Positions 31,335-44,143 of a DNA stretch of 64,000 nucleotides are shown here, piece after piece. Positions within the stretch are counted from its first letter, which is position 1. Each line of letters begins with the position of its first letter. Under the pieces are notes generated by a model that saw only the letters and a program-made list of their open reading frames with translations, ran no database searches and was not told where the DNA came from. Source of the DNA: Lepisosteus oculatus (Eukaryota; Chordata; Actinopteri; Semionotiformes; Lepisosteidae); contig NW_027168298.1 of assembly GCF_040954835.1 (NCBI RefSeq), positions 606,001-670,000 of the forward strand. The letters run 5' to 3'. Both the position numbers and the translations under genes were made by a program.

Positions 31335-31911
31335 TCACACACAGTTGGGAGATGTCTTGCACTGAACGGCCTGCTTCAGATCACGCCACAGCACTTCAAT
31401 GGGATTGGGGTCAGGACTCTTACTCGGCCATCCCAAAATACGGAATTTCTATTGTTTCAGCCACTCTGTTGTTGATGTACTCCTTTGTTTTTGTCATGCT
31501 GCATGACCCAGCGTCTTTCGAGTTTTAGATCACAGGCAGACACCCTGACATTCTGCTGTAGAATTTCCTGATACATCTTGGAATTCATCGGTCCCTCGAT
31601 GATTGCAAGCCGTACAGCCTCCGCTATGCTTCCCAGGTGGGATGAGGTTTTGGAGTTGGTATGCAGTGTTTTGTTATCTCCAAACATAACGTTGTGCACA
31701 TTTACCAACATGTTCAACTTTTGTCACTGTCCACAGAACATTGTTCCAGGAGTTGCTGTGGAACATCCATGTGGTCTTTAGCAAACTTGAGAGGGGCAGT
31801 GGTGGTTTTTTTGGGGGGGAGAGCAGTGGTTTCCTCCGTGGTGACCTCGCATGATCACCACTCCTGTTCAGATTTCTTCTTATGGTGGACTCATAAACAC
31901 AGACGTAAGAC
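31335..31911 (-). mobile_element. Decayed Tc1-like transposase
   Basis: Minus-strand pieces include PMNSKMYQEILQQNVRVSA, DLKLERRWVMQHD and ESTIRRNLNRSG. They are in the correct order for a Tc1 transposase, but in different frames with stops, and are unrelated in detail to the complete element at 26.5 kb. No terminal repeats are recognised. It is abutted by the L2-type fragment. Confidence 0.75.
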
Positions 31912-32875
31912 AAAGTCAACCACCTGTTCGCTAGATCCCATCCCCACTCAGCTAGTCAAAGATTCCCTCGAAGGACTGGCAGGACCTATAATTAGTATGA
32001 TGAATGCATCGCTTGCGTCAGGCGTTGTACCTGATCAATTTAAGGTAGTGGTTGTTAGACCGCTCTTAAGAAGTCAAATTTGGATCAACAAGTTCTTAAC
32101 AACTACAGGCCTGTCTCAAAGGTCCCATTTCAATCTAAAAGTCTTGGGAGAATAGTTGTTGCCCAACGTCAATCATATCTGGATTCAAATAATATACTTG
32201 AGAAATTTTAGTCTGGTTTCTGAAACTGCATTAACAAGAGTCGTAAATGATATTCTCTTAGCTACTGATGCAGGGAATGCAACAGTGCTTGTGCTTTGCT
32301 TCTAGATCTTAGAGCTGCCTTTGACACGGTTGACCTCTCTGTTTTGTTACACAGGCTTGAGTTTGAGGTTGGCTTATCTGGAACCGTCCTTCAGTGGTTT
32401 ACTTCATATTTTACTCATCGTTTTCATTATGTTCAAATATCTAATAATTGTAGTGCTTCATCAATGTCACCAGTTCAATTTGGGGTACCAGAAGATCAGT
32501 GCTGGGACCAATATTGCTCTCTCTCTCTACATGCTGCTGCTAGGTAGGATAATATGAAAAAATAATATGAACTTTCATTCATATGCTGATGACACTCAAA
32601 TAAACATTTTGTTTACACCAAACGACAACTCTTCTATTATCAGTTTAGTTAAATGCATTAAGGAAGGAAATACTTGGATGTGTGAAAACTTTTTGTTACT
32701 CAACTCTGAGAAAAATGAGGATCTGTTGATCGGAGGCAACAATACTGATAGGACTACTATAACTTCAGCACTTAACTCAGAGGATTTAAACATCTGCCTC
32801 AAAGAGACAGCACGTAACCTTGTTGTGAAAGGCGCTATATAGAAATACATTGATTTGAATTGAATTGACAATGTA
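31912..32875 (+). mobile_element. L2-type LINE fragment with 3' end
   Basis: Plus-strand pieces carry reverse transcriptase motifs: PTQLVKDSLEGL, LLDLRAAFDTVD (motif A) and SYADDTQINIL (motif C), separated by frameshifts. The end GGCGCTATATAGAAAT followed by TTGAATTGAATTG repeats is typical of L2-clade LINE 3' tails. It is inactive. Confidence 0.8.
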
Positions 32876-32944
32876 AAATGTTGTGTGTGTTGTTTGTTAA
32901 ACAAGACTGTCTTTATTTATCAAAAAATAAAAGGAATTTGCTAG

Positions 32945-33660
32945 GAATGCAAACGTTAGGTTGCGCTTCTTCATGCTGCATCGTCGGCATGAGTGGAGCT
33001 TTTTAAACGTCTGTACTTACTGTGCCCCATAAGAAATCGTTTGTCCCCATTCAAAAGAGATTGTGCGATGTCCTGCAGTGTTCGCAAAGCAAACCTTTGA
33101 CAGTTTGAAAAGAGGAATTTATTCTGCTTCCTGTGCGTGCAGTAGTTACAAAGTTGAATGTCTTTACACGATCTGCTGCAGTTTTCAGTGGGCGGGCTTT
33201 GTCAGAGGGCTTGGAAAAACGCACTGTGTTTCGGCTCGGGAAACATCATGAGAAGTGTCCTGCATGTTTTCTGTGTATAGCTGTCTTTTAACGCATACAG
33301 AATTCATTCGAAATCATTGATTTCTCCAATTAACAAGGTTCCCTTAAAGGATGAGTCAAAGTAACGTCTAATCGGATTAGTTTCCTTAGAGCTGGTTCAG
33401 AGTTTGCTCAAGAGTTTACCTTTCACAGATGCGCAAAGAAAAATGTTGGGGGTGCACGCTTCAAGGTGCCTTACAGCTGTAGGGAGTGATTCGAGACGAT
33501 TTGTGGCGTGTGCTCGTTCCCATATACCGTACGCCCCGGGGTGCAGTGCTAAGATGAAGTACAATACCGCTTGGGCACGTAACGGCGTTACACGCAAGTG
33601 CGGGACGTGAGGCTTTTCGTTTGTTCATTTTGTTTTGCTCTGCTTTGCTTTGTTTCGTGG
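32945..33660. repeat. Cassette K (inverted) joined to cassette B
   Basis: Bases 32945-33352 are the reverse complement of cassette K (5985-6400). Bases 33353-33660 match 110-425. After 33660 the similarity stops in the middle of the T-rich tract. Confidence 0.75.
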
Positions 33661-34584
33661 TCAAGAGGCGTAAGGTAAGTCGTAATCCAGGGAGAACACT
33701 GGTGGCAAACAGTCCGAGGTGAGAGGCGAGGTCCAAAGTCGAAAAGGCAGAAGGGGAGTCCAATATCCAGAATAAACGAGGTAATGGAAAAAACGCCAGG
33801 TAGAGCTCTCAAGGAGTAGACTCAATACCAGCGGGAAGCAAGTAAAGATGGTAAAAATAGCACTGCGTACCCCACGGTGGAGTGTGTGCAGGTGGGTTAA
33901 CTCGTGCGGCGGCGTTTGTTAATAATCACCCTCTGCTGGTGCTGTTTAGATTGCTTAAGAGTTGGTCTTAACTGCCTGGCGGTCATGACAAGCTCCTCTT
34001 TAAGCTGTGGTTTAGTTTTGCATTCATGTGTTTCTAGAGCAGTTATTTATGGGGGTGGGTGGGTCCTTCACAGAGGCTCAGGACAAATCCCCTGCATGAA
34101 AGTCTACTGTGTGCGTTCAAACAGTCACAGGTCAAGAGCCAGGCAGGAGGACAATGGACAGATGAGCCAACGAACTAAAAATAAAAGAACAGATATGAAA
34201 AAGCCACCATCTTTTTCTTTTTGACATTTTCCGACTTTCATGCAAGCCAGGACAAAGTTGCTCGTAGCTACTTGTGGATTCAAATACTCTATTGAGTGCT
34301 TTGATGAGTTTTTGCAATTTGATTGTTGTCCTGTCAGCCTGTTTCTGTTTTTTTTTTCAATCTAGGGATGGAAAGTATGAGGGAAATGATGGAGCAATCA
34401 ATAACCGCTCCGGAAAAATGGCAGAAAAAAATGGTCCGTCACTAAGGACATTTGTGAAGCAGAGGAGTGACATCACCACAAAGGCGACACATTCTGCTGA
34501 TGGTTTTGGTGAATAATGATTGAGGCGCGTTAAGAGAAAGGTAGCTGTGTCAGCATGCGTAGGCTGCAAAGGATCAAGCAAAGG
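33661..34584. other. Unique stretch, nothing recognised
   Basis: I see no RNA gene, repeat or convincing coding frame here. Open frames up to about 106 codons have no recognisable motif. Confidence 0.5.
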
Positions 34585-34673
34585 TTTACTCCATGCTGAA
34601 AAGAGAAGAAAAGAAGCACAACGTTTCGACTGTGGAGCCTTCTGCGCCATCATCTTTAGTGGTGATGATGTTT

Positions 34674-34731
<58 letters not shown>

Positions 34732-34737
34732 AGAGAC
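34674..34737 (-). pseudogene. tRNA-Asn (GTT), 3' end lost
   Basis: The minus strand reads GTCTCTGTGGCGCAATCGG with anticodon GTT and an intact D and anticodon arm. After GGTGGTTCAAGCCC the sequence diverges, so the T-stem 3' strand and acceptor are missing. It lies directly beside a Penelope-like fragment, which may mark the breakpoint. Confidence 0.82.
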
Positions 34738-34980
34738 TGACGGCCACTTGTGCTCCCTACATTTGCAGGTTTATGGTCAAAGAAAACAATCACTTGCGCT
34801 TCTTGCAGCCAGCAATCTTTTTCCACTGACAACCAAGAAATGGATTTCATCTTTCACAAGCTGTATGGATTTCTTCAAAAACAAGTTATTCCAGAAAGGA
34901 AATGAATTCTTGCATTAAACTGAACCAAGCTGTACATGTTTGTCTGAAATGAGACATTCGGCACAACAAGACACGGAGAG

Positions 34981-35054
34981 AGGCACCGCTGGTATTCAGA
35001 CCCAGGATCGCTTGCTTACTAGGCAGGCACTTTAAGCCACTAGGGAACAGCGCC
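34981..35054 (-). pseudogene. tRNA-Thr (AGT), decayed
   Basis: The 74-nt outline is kept, with GGCGCTG/CGGTGCC ends and anticodon AGT, but the D arm (TTCCCTAGTGGCTTAAAG) and T arm (GGGTCTGAATACC) carry several changes that break stems. It is a pseudogene of the type seen intact at 47039. Confidence 0.75.
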
Positions 35055-35549
35055 AGCAGAGCACCGCGCTTTTACAGACACTTGGACACATCTGCGTTCG
35101 GTGTGCACTTAACCTGCTCTCTGAGCCCGTTGCCTCCGTCCCATTTAATAGCAGAACTGACGCCAAGAGAAATGATGAGAAATGGCATTTATCGGGCACT
35201 TTTCATGTCCAAGGAGCTCAATGCCCTTGACACCTCCCCAAGGCGACAGAGCATTCTTTGGCGACAACATTTTTTCTTTTGTTTTATTTCTATACTTATT
35301 GATAGAAAAAAAACGATATGTCATGTACTGTAAGGGAAATGTCTCTTTTCATGGGGAAAGCTAGCACCAGCAAATGTTGTGTTTAGAAGAATTGATTTAA
35401 CATGACACGTGACCTAACATACCGGAGCAAAAGCTCACCCAGCAAGCCCTGCTTTACTTCTACAGGAGAGAAGTAGAGTCTGCAAGATGTTCAGCTGGGT
35501 AGCTATGTCAGCATTCCTCGGCTGCAAAGGAACAAGTAATAGGTTTATT

Positions 35550-35820
35550 GCATGCTGAAAAGAGAAGAAAGGAAACACAACGTTTCGGCCGTGAGGTCTT
35601 CTCACACCTGAAGAAGCCTCACACCTGTAAAAGGCTCCATTGTTTTCTTTTTTCTCTTTTCAACATGGAATACACCTATTGTCTGCAAGATGTGACAATT
35701 TCACGGTGTTTTGGAAGAAAACGTTTTTTCTTTGAATTCAAAATCAATCGGAATTTCAGCACAACACATCAACACTTTTTCTGTTTTAAGGAGATGATAT
35801 TTTAAACCTGATAAAAATAG
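35550..35820. mobile_element. Penelope-like hairpin next to a diverged exon copy
   Basis: Bases 35550-35670 repeat the GAGAAGAAAGGAAACACAAC and GTTTCGGCC pattern of the 10.46-kb hairpin, again as an imperfect inverted repeat. Bases 35685-35820 resemble the exon-like cassette at 48040-48180 at low identity. No gene is called. Confidence 0.4.
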
Positions 35821-35920
35821 TAGGAAACACAAGTTTCTTGCTGTGAAAATTTAGATGGGGAGGTGTACTACTAGTAGCAGTGTAGAGCTCTCTGTGGTGG
35901 AGTGCAAGCGCATGTTCTAT

Positions 35921-35993
35921 GGGCCAGTGGCGTAATGGATAACGCGTCTGACTTCGGATCAGAAGATTGTAGGTTCAAGTCCTGCCTGGCTCG
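35921..35993 (+). tRNA. tRNA-Arg (TCG)
   Basis: This 73-nt gene is close to the Arg(ACG) gene at 28412 but has anticodon TCG (loop CTTCGGA). The T loop is TTCAAGT, a tolerated variant. Its downstream spacer (36000-36720) is a diverged version of 28485-29000. Confidence 0.92.
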
Positions 35994-36775
35994 TGAGGCT
36001 TTTAAACCTCTCAGGTTCCTCGGTAACAGGTTGCCGTCATGTATATGAACTATAGAAAAGCATCTGCCACAACCCGTAAATTAGCACGCAAGTGCGGGCT
36101 AGTTAACACAGAACTGTATGGAGATCATCTCCAGCTCCGAGCTCAATTGCAATGAAAAAACATGCAGAACAGAACTGGAGAGCAGCTGAATTTGTGCTCA
36201 GTAGGGTGGGGAGGACTCAGCATTGCTTTTGTTCTAATTGGCATGAACTGCAGGGGATCTGAATCAGAACATGTCAGTTAGTTCGATCATTGCGTCAATA
36301 TGTAGGCCACGTTAATACAGAATTATTACTTTGTCTGTCTCGTCTTTGTATATAGCTGAATGTCCCTGACAATTTCATGTTAGTTTTTAAGAACGACATT
36401 GGTGCTAATATATACATATATAGCATATAAGGAACACGTAAAAGTTTAGTCCATGCTGAAAAGATAAGAAAACCGCCACAACGTTTCATCTTGGAATAAA
36501 TCTTTACTTGTTGTTTTGCAGCCTACCCATTCTGACCTAACTCCTCCCTTGAAATTGCCAAACAGATAAGGGTACGTAACGGCTCATGCGATGCTCAGTT
36601 GCAATTTGTCCCAAAACAAACAAGAACAGCAGCTGAGGGTTTGAGTTTGAACATGCACTGTATTAAAGCAGCTTTTATTTCCATTGATAAATGCTATATA
36701 TTCCTACAGAGATTCTCCAGGTGAGTAAGCGATTCCTGTTTCTGTTTCTATTTCTGTTTCATATATATATATACA

Positions 36776-36897
36776 GTGTATATATACAGTATTGTACTAT
36801 TATTATATAATTCGTTACACTGTGGCTGTGTTGTGTGTGTTAAGCTGCTGTTGCACTGCAATTTCCCTCACGGGATCAATAAAGTATCTATCTATAA
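36776..36897 (+). mobile_element. RTE-type LINE 3' end
   Basis: It ends TGCAATTTCCCTCACGGGAT then CAATAAAGTATCTATCTAT, a 3' end I associate with Rex3/RTE LINEs in fish. There is no coding region. It abuts a tandem duplication (36898-36978) of a 40-bp unit beginning GACATTACCAACAACGACCA, itself repeated at 40728-40810. Confidence 0.55.
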
Positions 36898-37540
36898 GAA
36901 GACATTACCAACAACGACCACAAGATGGAGATATTGTCTAGACATTACCAACAACGACCACAAGATGGAGATATTGTCCAAAGAGGCAAGAAGGGCAAAG
37001 CCGCGATAAGGTAAAATCATTTTTTGTAAGAGATTGGTGTCAGAATGCACATCCGTATCCCAAACAGAATCTCTAGTAAAATGTGATCATTTGTGAAACA
37101 GGCAAATGAGTGTCTGCTACAATATGATTGCTACAGATGCAGCCATTCAAAATGTGCGGGCGATACTGCATTATTTTAAATACCGCTAGCAAAATAATAG
37201 TATCCGGAATTTCCGCAAGGTGGAGCTAATAAAGCTCAACTTCTCATGTTTGAGCTGTAGCCATCAAAGTCTTTAATGAAGATATTACTAATAGTATTAA
37301 TAATAAATGACCTTGGACAAGCTGTAAACTCAAAGTATTGCCCTGGTCCACATTATTTTTTTCACTGACCTTCATTGTAAAAGTAACACCACAGCATTTC
37401 GCAATCACGCATTTTTTTCCAATCATGCAAAGTACAGTAATTTTTGAGAATCGATTCACCATGCCTTTCACATGCTCATAAAAGAGATTGATTTAGGAAC
37501 ATAAACATATTACCGTATGCAAACTGTACTGTATACAGTT

Positions 37541-37571
<31 letters not shown>

Positions 37572-40500
37572 TTAATGTCTTAACTGTGCCCGTTTAAGTA
37601 TTGAATATTTATATGGAATTTTACCACTGAAGGGAAATCTTAGTGCCTGAGCATAAAAAGAATAGGAGCGTAATGCAACGCGTGTGAAGGCCATAAACGA
37701 TATTAATTTTGGAACATAAACATACAGTATATGGCTGGTCTCGGTACTTTAAAGAAAACATACACGAAACATGGTTTCATTATGACCAGAATCGGTCTTG
37801 AGATATTTTTAACTTGATTTACAGTATTTGAGAGGTATGTCTTGACACCGATACTACGTAAATACTCCTCACGTATGTGTTTCTAGGTTTATATTATGCA
37901 TTTCATACGGTCAAATTGCTTTTGAGCAACTGATAAGAAGCGCGAAACGGTATGCCCAGGGCGTTTTAGTTTTTGTTTTGTTTTAATGCAGTGCAGTGGA
38001 TTGATTAGAGATATCAAGTACATACAAGTCATTTTTTAAATGTTGTAGTTCGTCTTGTAAAAATGTTACGAGTACATCATCTGTCAACAATTACACAGGT
38101 TCTGTTTCCATATTGCGGTTTTTGGTTACGTAATACTATTTTCTAATTTCACGTTGTGAATATATGATTTGGGCAAACAGAGCCGCAAAGAAGTACATTA
38201 TGGGTTGTTGTTGTTTTTTTGCAGTTTTATCTAAAATAAGCGATGCTTAAACCTTTGTCTGATTCTTGTGAAACTATCCACACGACAGTTACCTAGGAGT
38301 TGACTTCAGTGATGTCACTGATGGGATGTTTCTAAAAATCCATCCTCTGTAAAACATCTTCTCTAGTTGTTCTGCATATGTATTCGCTAATGAAGCTGTG
38401 TGTTCTGAGCCTGGTTCTCTACATTTCTGTATGAACCAGCTTAGAGGGCTAAAGACAGCTTGTGTTTAAATTGAGTGTAAGGTAATTTATGCTTCTAAAG
38501 TCATGGTCAGCATTTATTATTGTACTGTGCTGTAAACTTCTTCTGTGCCTAATTACATTATTTTATAGTCGATAATGTTTCTGTAGTGCTTTTTCAGCCC
38601 TCAGCATGTGACTGCGCTGGTGGTGCTGTGGGTTAGGTTCCTGACTCCTATGTCACATGGTCTGTGGTTGAATCTCATGGAACTATGACTTTAATTTTTA
38701 ACAAACATTTCTTTGAAAAAATGAAACATTTCCCTTGGTCAGAGATTAAATAAAACCTCACTCGCATCAAAACAAATTTATATTTCTAAATATCACAACA
38801 TGATCGAATTTACGTCTTTTTAATAACAATGAATAGTCACCTATGCGTTACAAAATAAACATTTATATTGATTTGAATCGAGTTTTGATTTAAATCGTAA
38901 ACGCGTGTTTAAAGGCGATATACTGTATAAAAGCGCTGATTCTTATGGAATGTGTTTGGCCGGGGATTCAAAAAAATTATTTTTTTTAATCGCGTATCTA
39001 AGGAAAATTGCAGTATAACTTTGTTCATGCACAAACAGTGGCATGTTACATTATAATTTGGGTGTCTCCTCTTGCCAGAAAGCTCTAAATTGGATTTTGA
39101 GTGCGGTTTTTGACTTTTTCTAAATTGCAATCCATAAATAAAGCTGATACAGTTTAGACTTACTGTATTCTAAACTGTATTACAACATCACATTGGACAA
39201 TGCAACGTAAATTGCAAAAATGCACTTGGAATCTGTCCAAGCCCTACTACGAAAATTATTAAAACTGCGACACTTATCATTCATCTTTAAATAAACTTTA
39301 TTTTATATAGCGTTTTAAGCGAATAGGTAATTAGATTGCTCATAAACCTAATCGCTTTTTCTACATAAACACAGCGTGATTGCTCTCTGAAAATGCTTTT
39401 TTCTTTATATTTAGGCTCAGATTTCAACTATAGATTGTATTATTATAAACTTTCTTGGAAAAATGTCTTTTATGTAAACCATGTTTGCTATTAATTCATT
39501 TAGGGCTAAAATACGTTCATTGTCTTCCAATCGAGTCGAGTTGACATTGGAAGCTTGCCACGCCCGGACTGTTACACCAACGCATTAGCATGTTGAAGCG
39601 ATTTCATTGAGGAGGCCATCTACTAGTTAACACTGTACTTCCTACTTTGAAAACACCTGTGAAATTGGTTTAATTCGTCACAGCCAGCACTCCGGCAGAG
39701 AGGGGGGTTGTACTCGTTAATGTCTGATGACATACAAGTGGAAAGATTACAGATTTTAATCGTTTTTTTTCTGAACCAGGGAAAATCTGATCATGTTTCT
39801 CTATAACAATAATAAAAAACTTTATTTTAAATTATTTTACATATCCCGCTTGCACATCGCACGACTTTAATAAATCTATTCTTTATTAATACTAAATAAA
39901 TAATACTAAAAATACTACAGCAAAGAGGTCACTTGATTTTTGGAATAATTCCAAATAGCACAATGATCCACTGGCATTCCTGAAGTCTGTTTAGTGCATA
40001 ATCTTCCAAATACAATCACTAAGCAATTATAAGAATTATACCATCCTATTTCTTTGTGATGTCCTGTAAAAACTAAACCTATTTTTATAAGGCTTTTACT
40101 CAAAAGGTTTCCAAACACACAAAGCATTTGTGAAGTACTATAGTATTTCTAAAGGTTACTGGTACAACATCAATCATTAAAGCTTAACAATAAAGTTTAG
40201 ATTGCTGACTATGGACTAACTACATTAACTAACTGCAATGCAACATTATACATTTTACAAGAATATCTGGTTGAATTCTTGCATTTGTAGCCAATTTAAT
40301 GCGAGAGAAATAAGCCAATTTAATTATTTCACAAAAAATAATGTAATATAAAATGGACGTTTTTAACTTTATTGTAGTGTTTTAGAAACTAATATGTCTT
40401 CAAAAATGGTTGTTTTTCACTCCTAGGAATGAAAGCTGTTGTTATATGATGTTTATTTTCAAATTTGGAAAAATCAAAGGATTCTAGCTTTCTCCCCTTG

Positions 40501-42160
40501 CAGGCATCGGACACAGAGAACCTCATGGTTTTCCTAAAAATCATTTTTTATGTTCCCTGGTGTTCCAAACTTAGTTTTAATTTGTTATTATGTTAAAAAC
40601 AGGGTAATAAATTTCTAATTGGACTATAAATAATGTCATATTGTCTGCTATAAAACTGATGTTTTCAACTCTATTGTAGAGATTCTAGAATCATCTAATA
40701 GAGAATTGAAATAAAAAAAGGGCATAAGAAGACATTACCAACAACGACCACAAGATGGAGATATTGTCTAGACATTACCAACAACGACCACAAGATGGAG
40801 ATATTGTCCAAAAAGGCAAGAAGGGCAAAGCCGCGATAAGGTAAAATCATTTTTTGAAAGAGATTGCTGTCAGAATGCACAACTGAATCCCAAACAGAAT
40901 CTCTAGTCAAATATGATCATTTGTGAAACAGGCAAATGAGTCTCTCAGGTGCCCATTGCTCATTTTCAGACACATTTATGCAATACTTTCACCATGCGTT
41001 GAGCAATAGGGATTAAAGATACCAGAGGTAAGGTTTAAAAGTGATTCTGAGGTGCAACACATCAGCAATACAGCTAGGCATCTGAAATGCGGGGTTTGAG
41101 AGCCCTTCAGGGAACACCGTACCCTAAAGGTACCAGAAGTCCAGTAGTATAAGCATTAAGTCACTGTCACCCCTGTTACAATGTGATTGCTACATATCTT
41201 CATTTCTTTGGTTTTTAAGGAGTAAGAGTGCAGGGGGTCTAAATCTGCGATCCAGTGTGTTGAAGTATTTCACAACATTACCTGTAGCCCGTATGGAAAT
41301 AAATACTAATTCTGATTATTGCCCTGGGCATGTACCAATAAATCACTGAGCATATATATATATATCACTGTGTTGAAGCTAGAGACCTGTATGTAATATT
41401 ATGGTGCTAAAATGTCATTTTCACATATATTAATGTAATAAATGATTGCTTATGCTTTATAAACAAATCTAATTAAAATAAATGATTAAGTTTTGTATTT
41501 ATCTTGTACCATAGAACATGATTTTCTTTGTATTTCAAGCCCACAAAGTGTCCAAATGACGCACTACATGATATAAGGAAGATTATCACATGCATATCGG
41601 TATTATCTTTCTTATGAAAATGCATTCCTTTCATTACCTTTTACTTTTTAAAATGAACTCAAATTGTGTATAATGTAATAATTTAAGTAGAAGTGCTTCA
41701 CTGCTCTATGCCGTCTGGAAATAAATCCTCAGACTACTTACTGCCCTGGGCATGTACCAATAAATTACAGGAGCACATCTATATATCACTGCGTTGAAGC
41801 AGGAGACACACAATCACTGCAAACACATCCTAAATACAGTGTTCTAGCACCTTTGACCTCATCCAGAACATATCATTTCTTGAAAGGGATTGCTGTCCGA
41901 ATGCACATCTGAATCCCAAACAGAATCTCTAGTAAAATACGATCATTTGTGAAACAGGCAAATGACTGTCTCAGGGGCCCATTCCTCATTCTCAAGACAC
42001 ATGTATGCAGTACGTACACCATGCATTGAGCAATAGGGATTAAAGACACCACAGCTAAGGTTAGAAGTCATTCTGACTATATTCTAAAATATTGGACTCA
42101 TATTCTTATGATGGCAGACATGATGCTGCGTTTAAAACCGGGGTTAATGGACATTATATG
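36898..42160. other. AT-rich gene-free block with dispersed repeats
   Basis: There is no supported gene. Segments match the 19.6-21 kb block (37480-38160), the 23.1-kb region in reverse (39300-39520) and the 2.0-2.8 kb repeats (40860-42080). The middle (38160-40690) is largely unique in the window and holds no open frame above about 75 codons. Confidence 0.6.
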
Positions 42161-42401
42161 ACTGTCAATTCTGTTTTGTTTTGGAGACTCTTGGCTGCCT
42201 ATATGGTACACTGCAGCGTGAAGGAATTATTTTCCAAAACTGTGTCAGCTCAAAAGTTGTAAGAGAACCTCTCCAGCTGCTTTAACTCTCTTCATTTTTG
42301 TCATTTAATTGTCTGTCGGCACTATGTGGCAGCGTTGCATGACAACCCCTCTCACCACGGAAAGGAACCTAACAGCTTTGGTAAGAGAGGAGAAAAGGAC
42401 C

Positions 42402-42475
42402 TGGCCAGTAAGGGGCACAAACCCGTGACTTTGGCGTTATTAGCACCATGCTCTAACCAACTGAGCTAACCGGCC
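42402..42475 (-). tRNA. tRNA-Ile (AAT), decayed
   Basis: The minus strand keeps GGCCGGTTAGCTCAGTTGG and anticodon AAT, but the T arm reads GGGTTTGTGCCCC and the 3' acceptor TTACTGGCCA has a mismatch. The B box is probably non-functional. Confidence 0.8.
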
Positions 42476-42744
42476 TCACGACAGTGGTTCTCTCTGTGCT
42501 GCAAAAAATCGAACTCAGGGAATTTCTTTTGCCCTCCTTTGAATAGAAAGCCGTGTAATTCAGTGTACGGGCTTTCTCATGCAGTTTCATGGTTCTTGTA
42601 ACCCAAATCCTACACTGGCCTGAAGTGCCCCCCATTTCACAGAATTTTTCAGCTGATTTAAAATGTACCTACAGGAGAAGCATTATTGAAGACGATCAAT
42701 TACCAAGAGCTTTTGTCAAAGGTTTTGGTGGTCATTTTTAATGA

Positions 42745-42995
42745 CCACAGAGCGATGTGACCTCGGTTTTACATCTCATCCAAAAGACAGCGCCCTTTTA
42801 CAACACAGTGTCTCCGTCACTATGCTGGGGCATTGGGACCCGCACAGACCTCAGGGTGAGCGCCCCACCGCCGGCACCATTAACACCGCTTCCAGCTGGA
42901 AGCTTTGTTTTTCCCTGTAGCTCACCCTCATCCGGGTACTGACCTGGCTCACACCTGCTTAGCTTCAGTGGGTTTTCAGTTGCGAGTTGCAAGGG
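42745..42995 (-). repeat. 5S-derived SINE-like repeat
   Basis: This is the third cassette copy of the element at 1181-1440, inverted, in the same position between Ile and Gly. Confidence 0.6.
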
Positions 42996-43031
42996 GATGC
43001 AAGTGATGGAGCAGCTAGCTGCAAAAGCCAC

Positions 43032-43102
43032 TGCATTGGCGGGGAATCAAAGCCGAGCCTCCCGCGTGGCAGGCGAGAATTCTACCACTGAACCACCAAT
43101 GC
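43032..43102 (-). tRNA. tRNA-Gly (GCC), decayed T arm
   Basis: This 71-nt sequence with anticodon GCC has a clean acceptor and D arm. The T arm reads CGGCTTTGATTCCCCG, breaking the B box consensus. Confidence 0.82.
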
Positions 43103-43315
43103 TCAGAACCCGGGCCTTCAAAAAAGACGCTTTTTTGGTGCTCTGTGCAAAAAGCGTCGACATCTGCTTCCAGCTGTAAAATGCCATTCGCGGACGCTGA
43201 AGAACTTATTTGCAAGGGAGCGGGTACAAGCAATTTGGCATTTTAAAACCACCAGGAACACCGAACAGGCGCGCTTCTTTGCTTGCGCCGAAACACAACG
43301 ACAGGAGGTGGACAA

Positions 43316-43340
43316 CGTAGTCGGCAGGATTCGAACCTCT
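43316..43340 (-). pseudogene. tRNA-Ser 3' end fragment
   Basis: Only the T arm and acceptor (AGGTTCGAATCCTGCCGACT, then ACG) remain. The sequence then jumps to the spacer of the Arg/Ser cassette (compare 28740). The break inside a tRNA gene suggests recombination between serine genes of two cassettes, with a further serine tRNA following at 44062. Confidence 0.7.
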
Positions 43341-44061
43341 TTCTGTCTATTATATACTAAATGTTCTCTTGTCTGTCTCTTGTTTGTATAGAACTGAATG
43401 TCCCTGACAATGTACTGTTAGTTTTAATTGAAGAACGGCATTTGTGTTCAAATATATCAGACAAGTTTACGTAACTGCTCATGCGACACTCAGTTGTAAT
43501 TAGTCAAGAAATAAAGTCGAACAACAGCTGCGGGTTTGATTCTGAACGTATCAGATTGCAGCACCTTTTACTTCCATTGACAAATGATAGAGATTCGAAG
43601 AGAGATCCTTCAGACCAGCAAGCAAACCCACGGCTATTTCGGTTTTCTATCTAGGCAACGTTGGTGTCTGCAATAGCATACATGAAAGCGTGATGCAATT
43701 TCTGTGGCTAAATTTGTTGCACGTCATGCACAGTAAGAGTGTTTCTAACACCAAATAAAAAGTCAACAATTAGCGATCACGCCTTCTCCTCAGTTAACCC
43801 ACTGAAACCCTTGCTGTTAACAATTCTTTAATGCATGCTTTACGAGCACCTACATATTGTGTCGGTTCTTTCAGTTTTATTCATTAGGTTTTCAAAGGCA
43901 TAAGTAGAACACCAGAGGTGCGAACGCAAGATGTGTGGTTATCTGAAGAACTCATTTCCATGGCAGCGGGGCCAAGCTATTTAGTGTTTTTATAGTACCA
44001 GGGAAGGAGAAGCGGCACTTCACCTTTGCCGCGCAGGCACAAGGAGACGTGCGGCAGACGC
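43341..44061. repeat. Arg/Ser cassette spacer, third copy
   Basis: This matches 28745-29438 in the same orientation. No gene is seen. Confidence 0.7.
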
Positions 44062-44143
44062 CGTAGTCGGCAAGATTTGAACCTGCATGGGGAGTCCCCA
44101 ACGGATTTCAAGTCCATCGCCTTAACCACTCGGCCACGACTAC
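44062..44143 (-). tRNA. tRNA-Ser (TGA)
   Basis: This 82-nt class II tRNA has anticodon TGA (loop CTTGAAA), intact acceptor GTAGTCG/CGACTAC and the A box TGGCCGAGTGG. The T loop is TTCAAAT. It occupies the place of the decayed CGA-type gene of the sister cassettes. Confidence 0.9.
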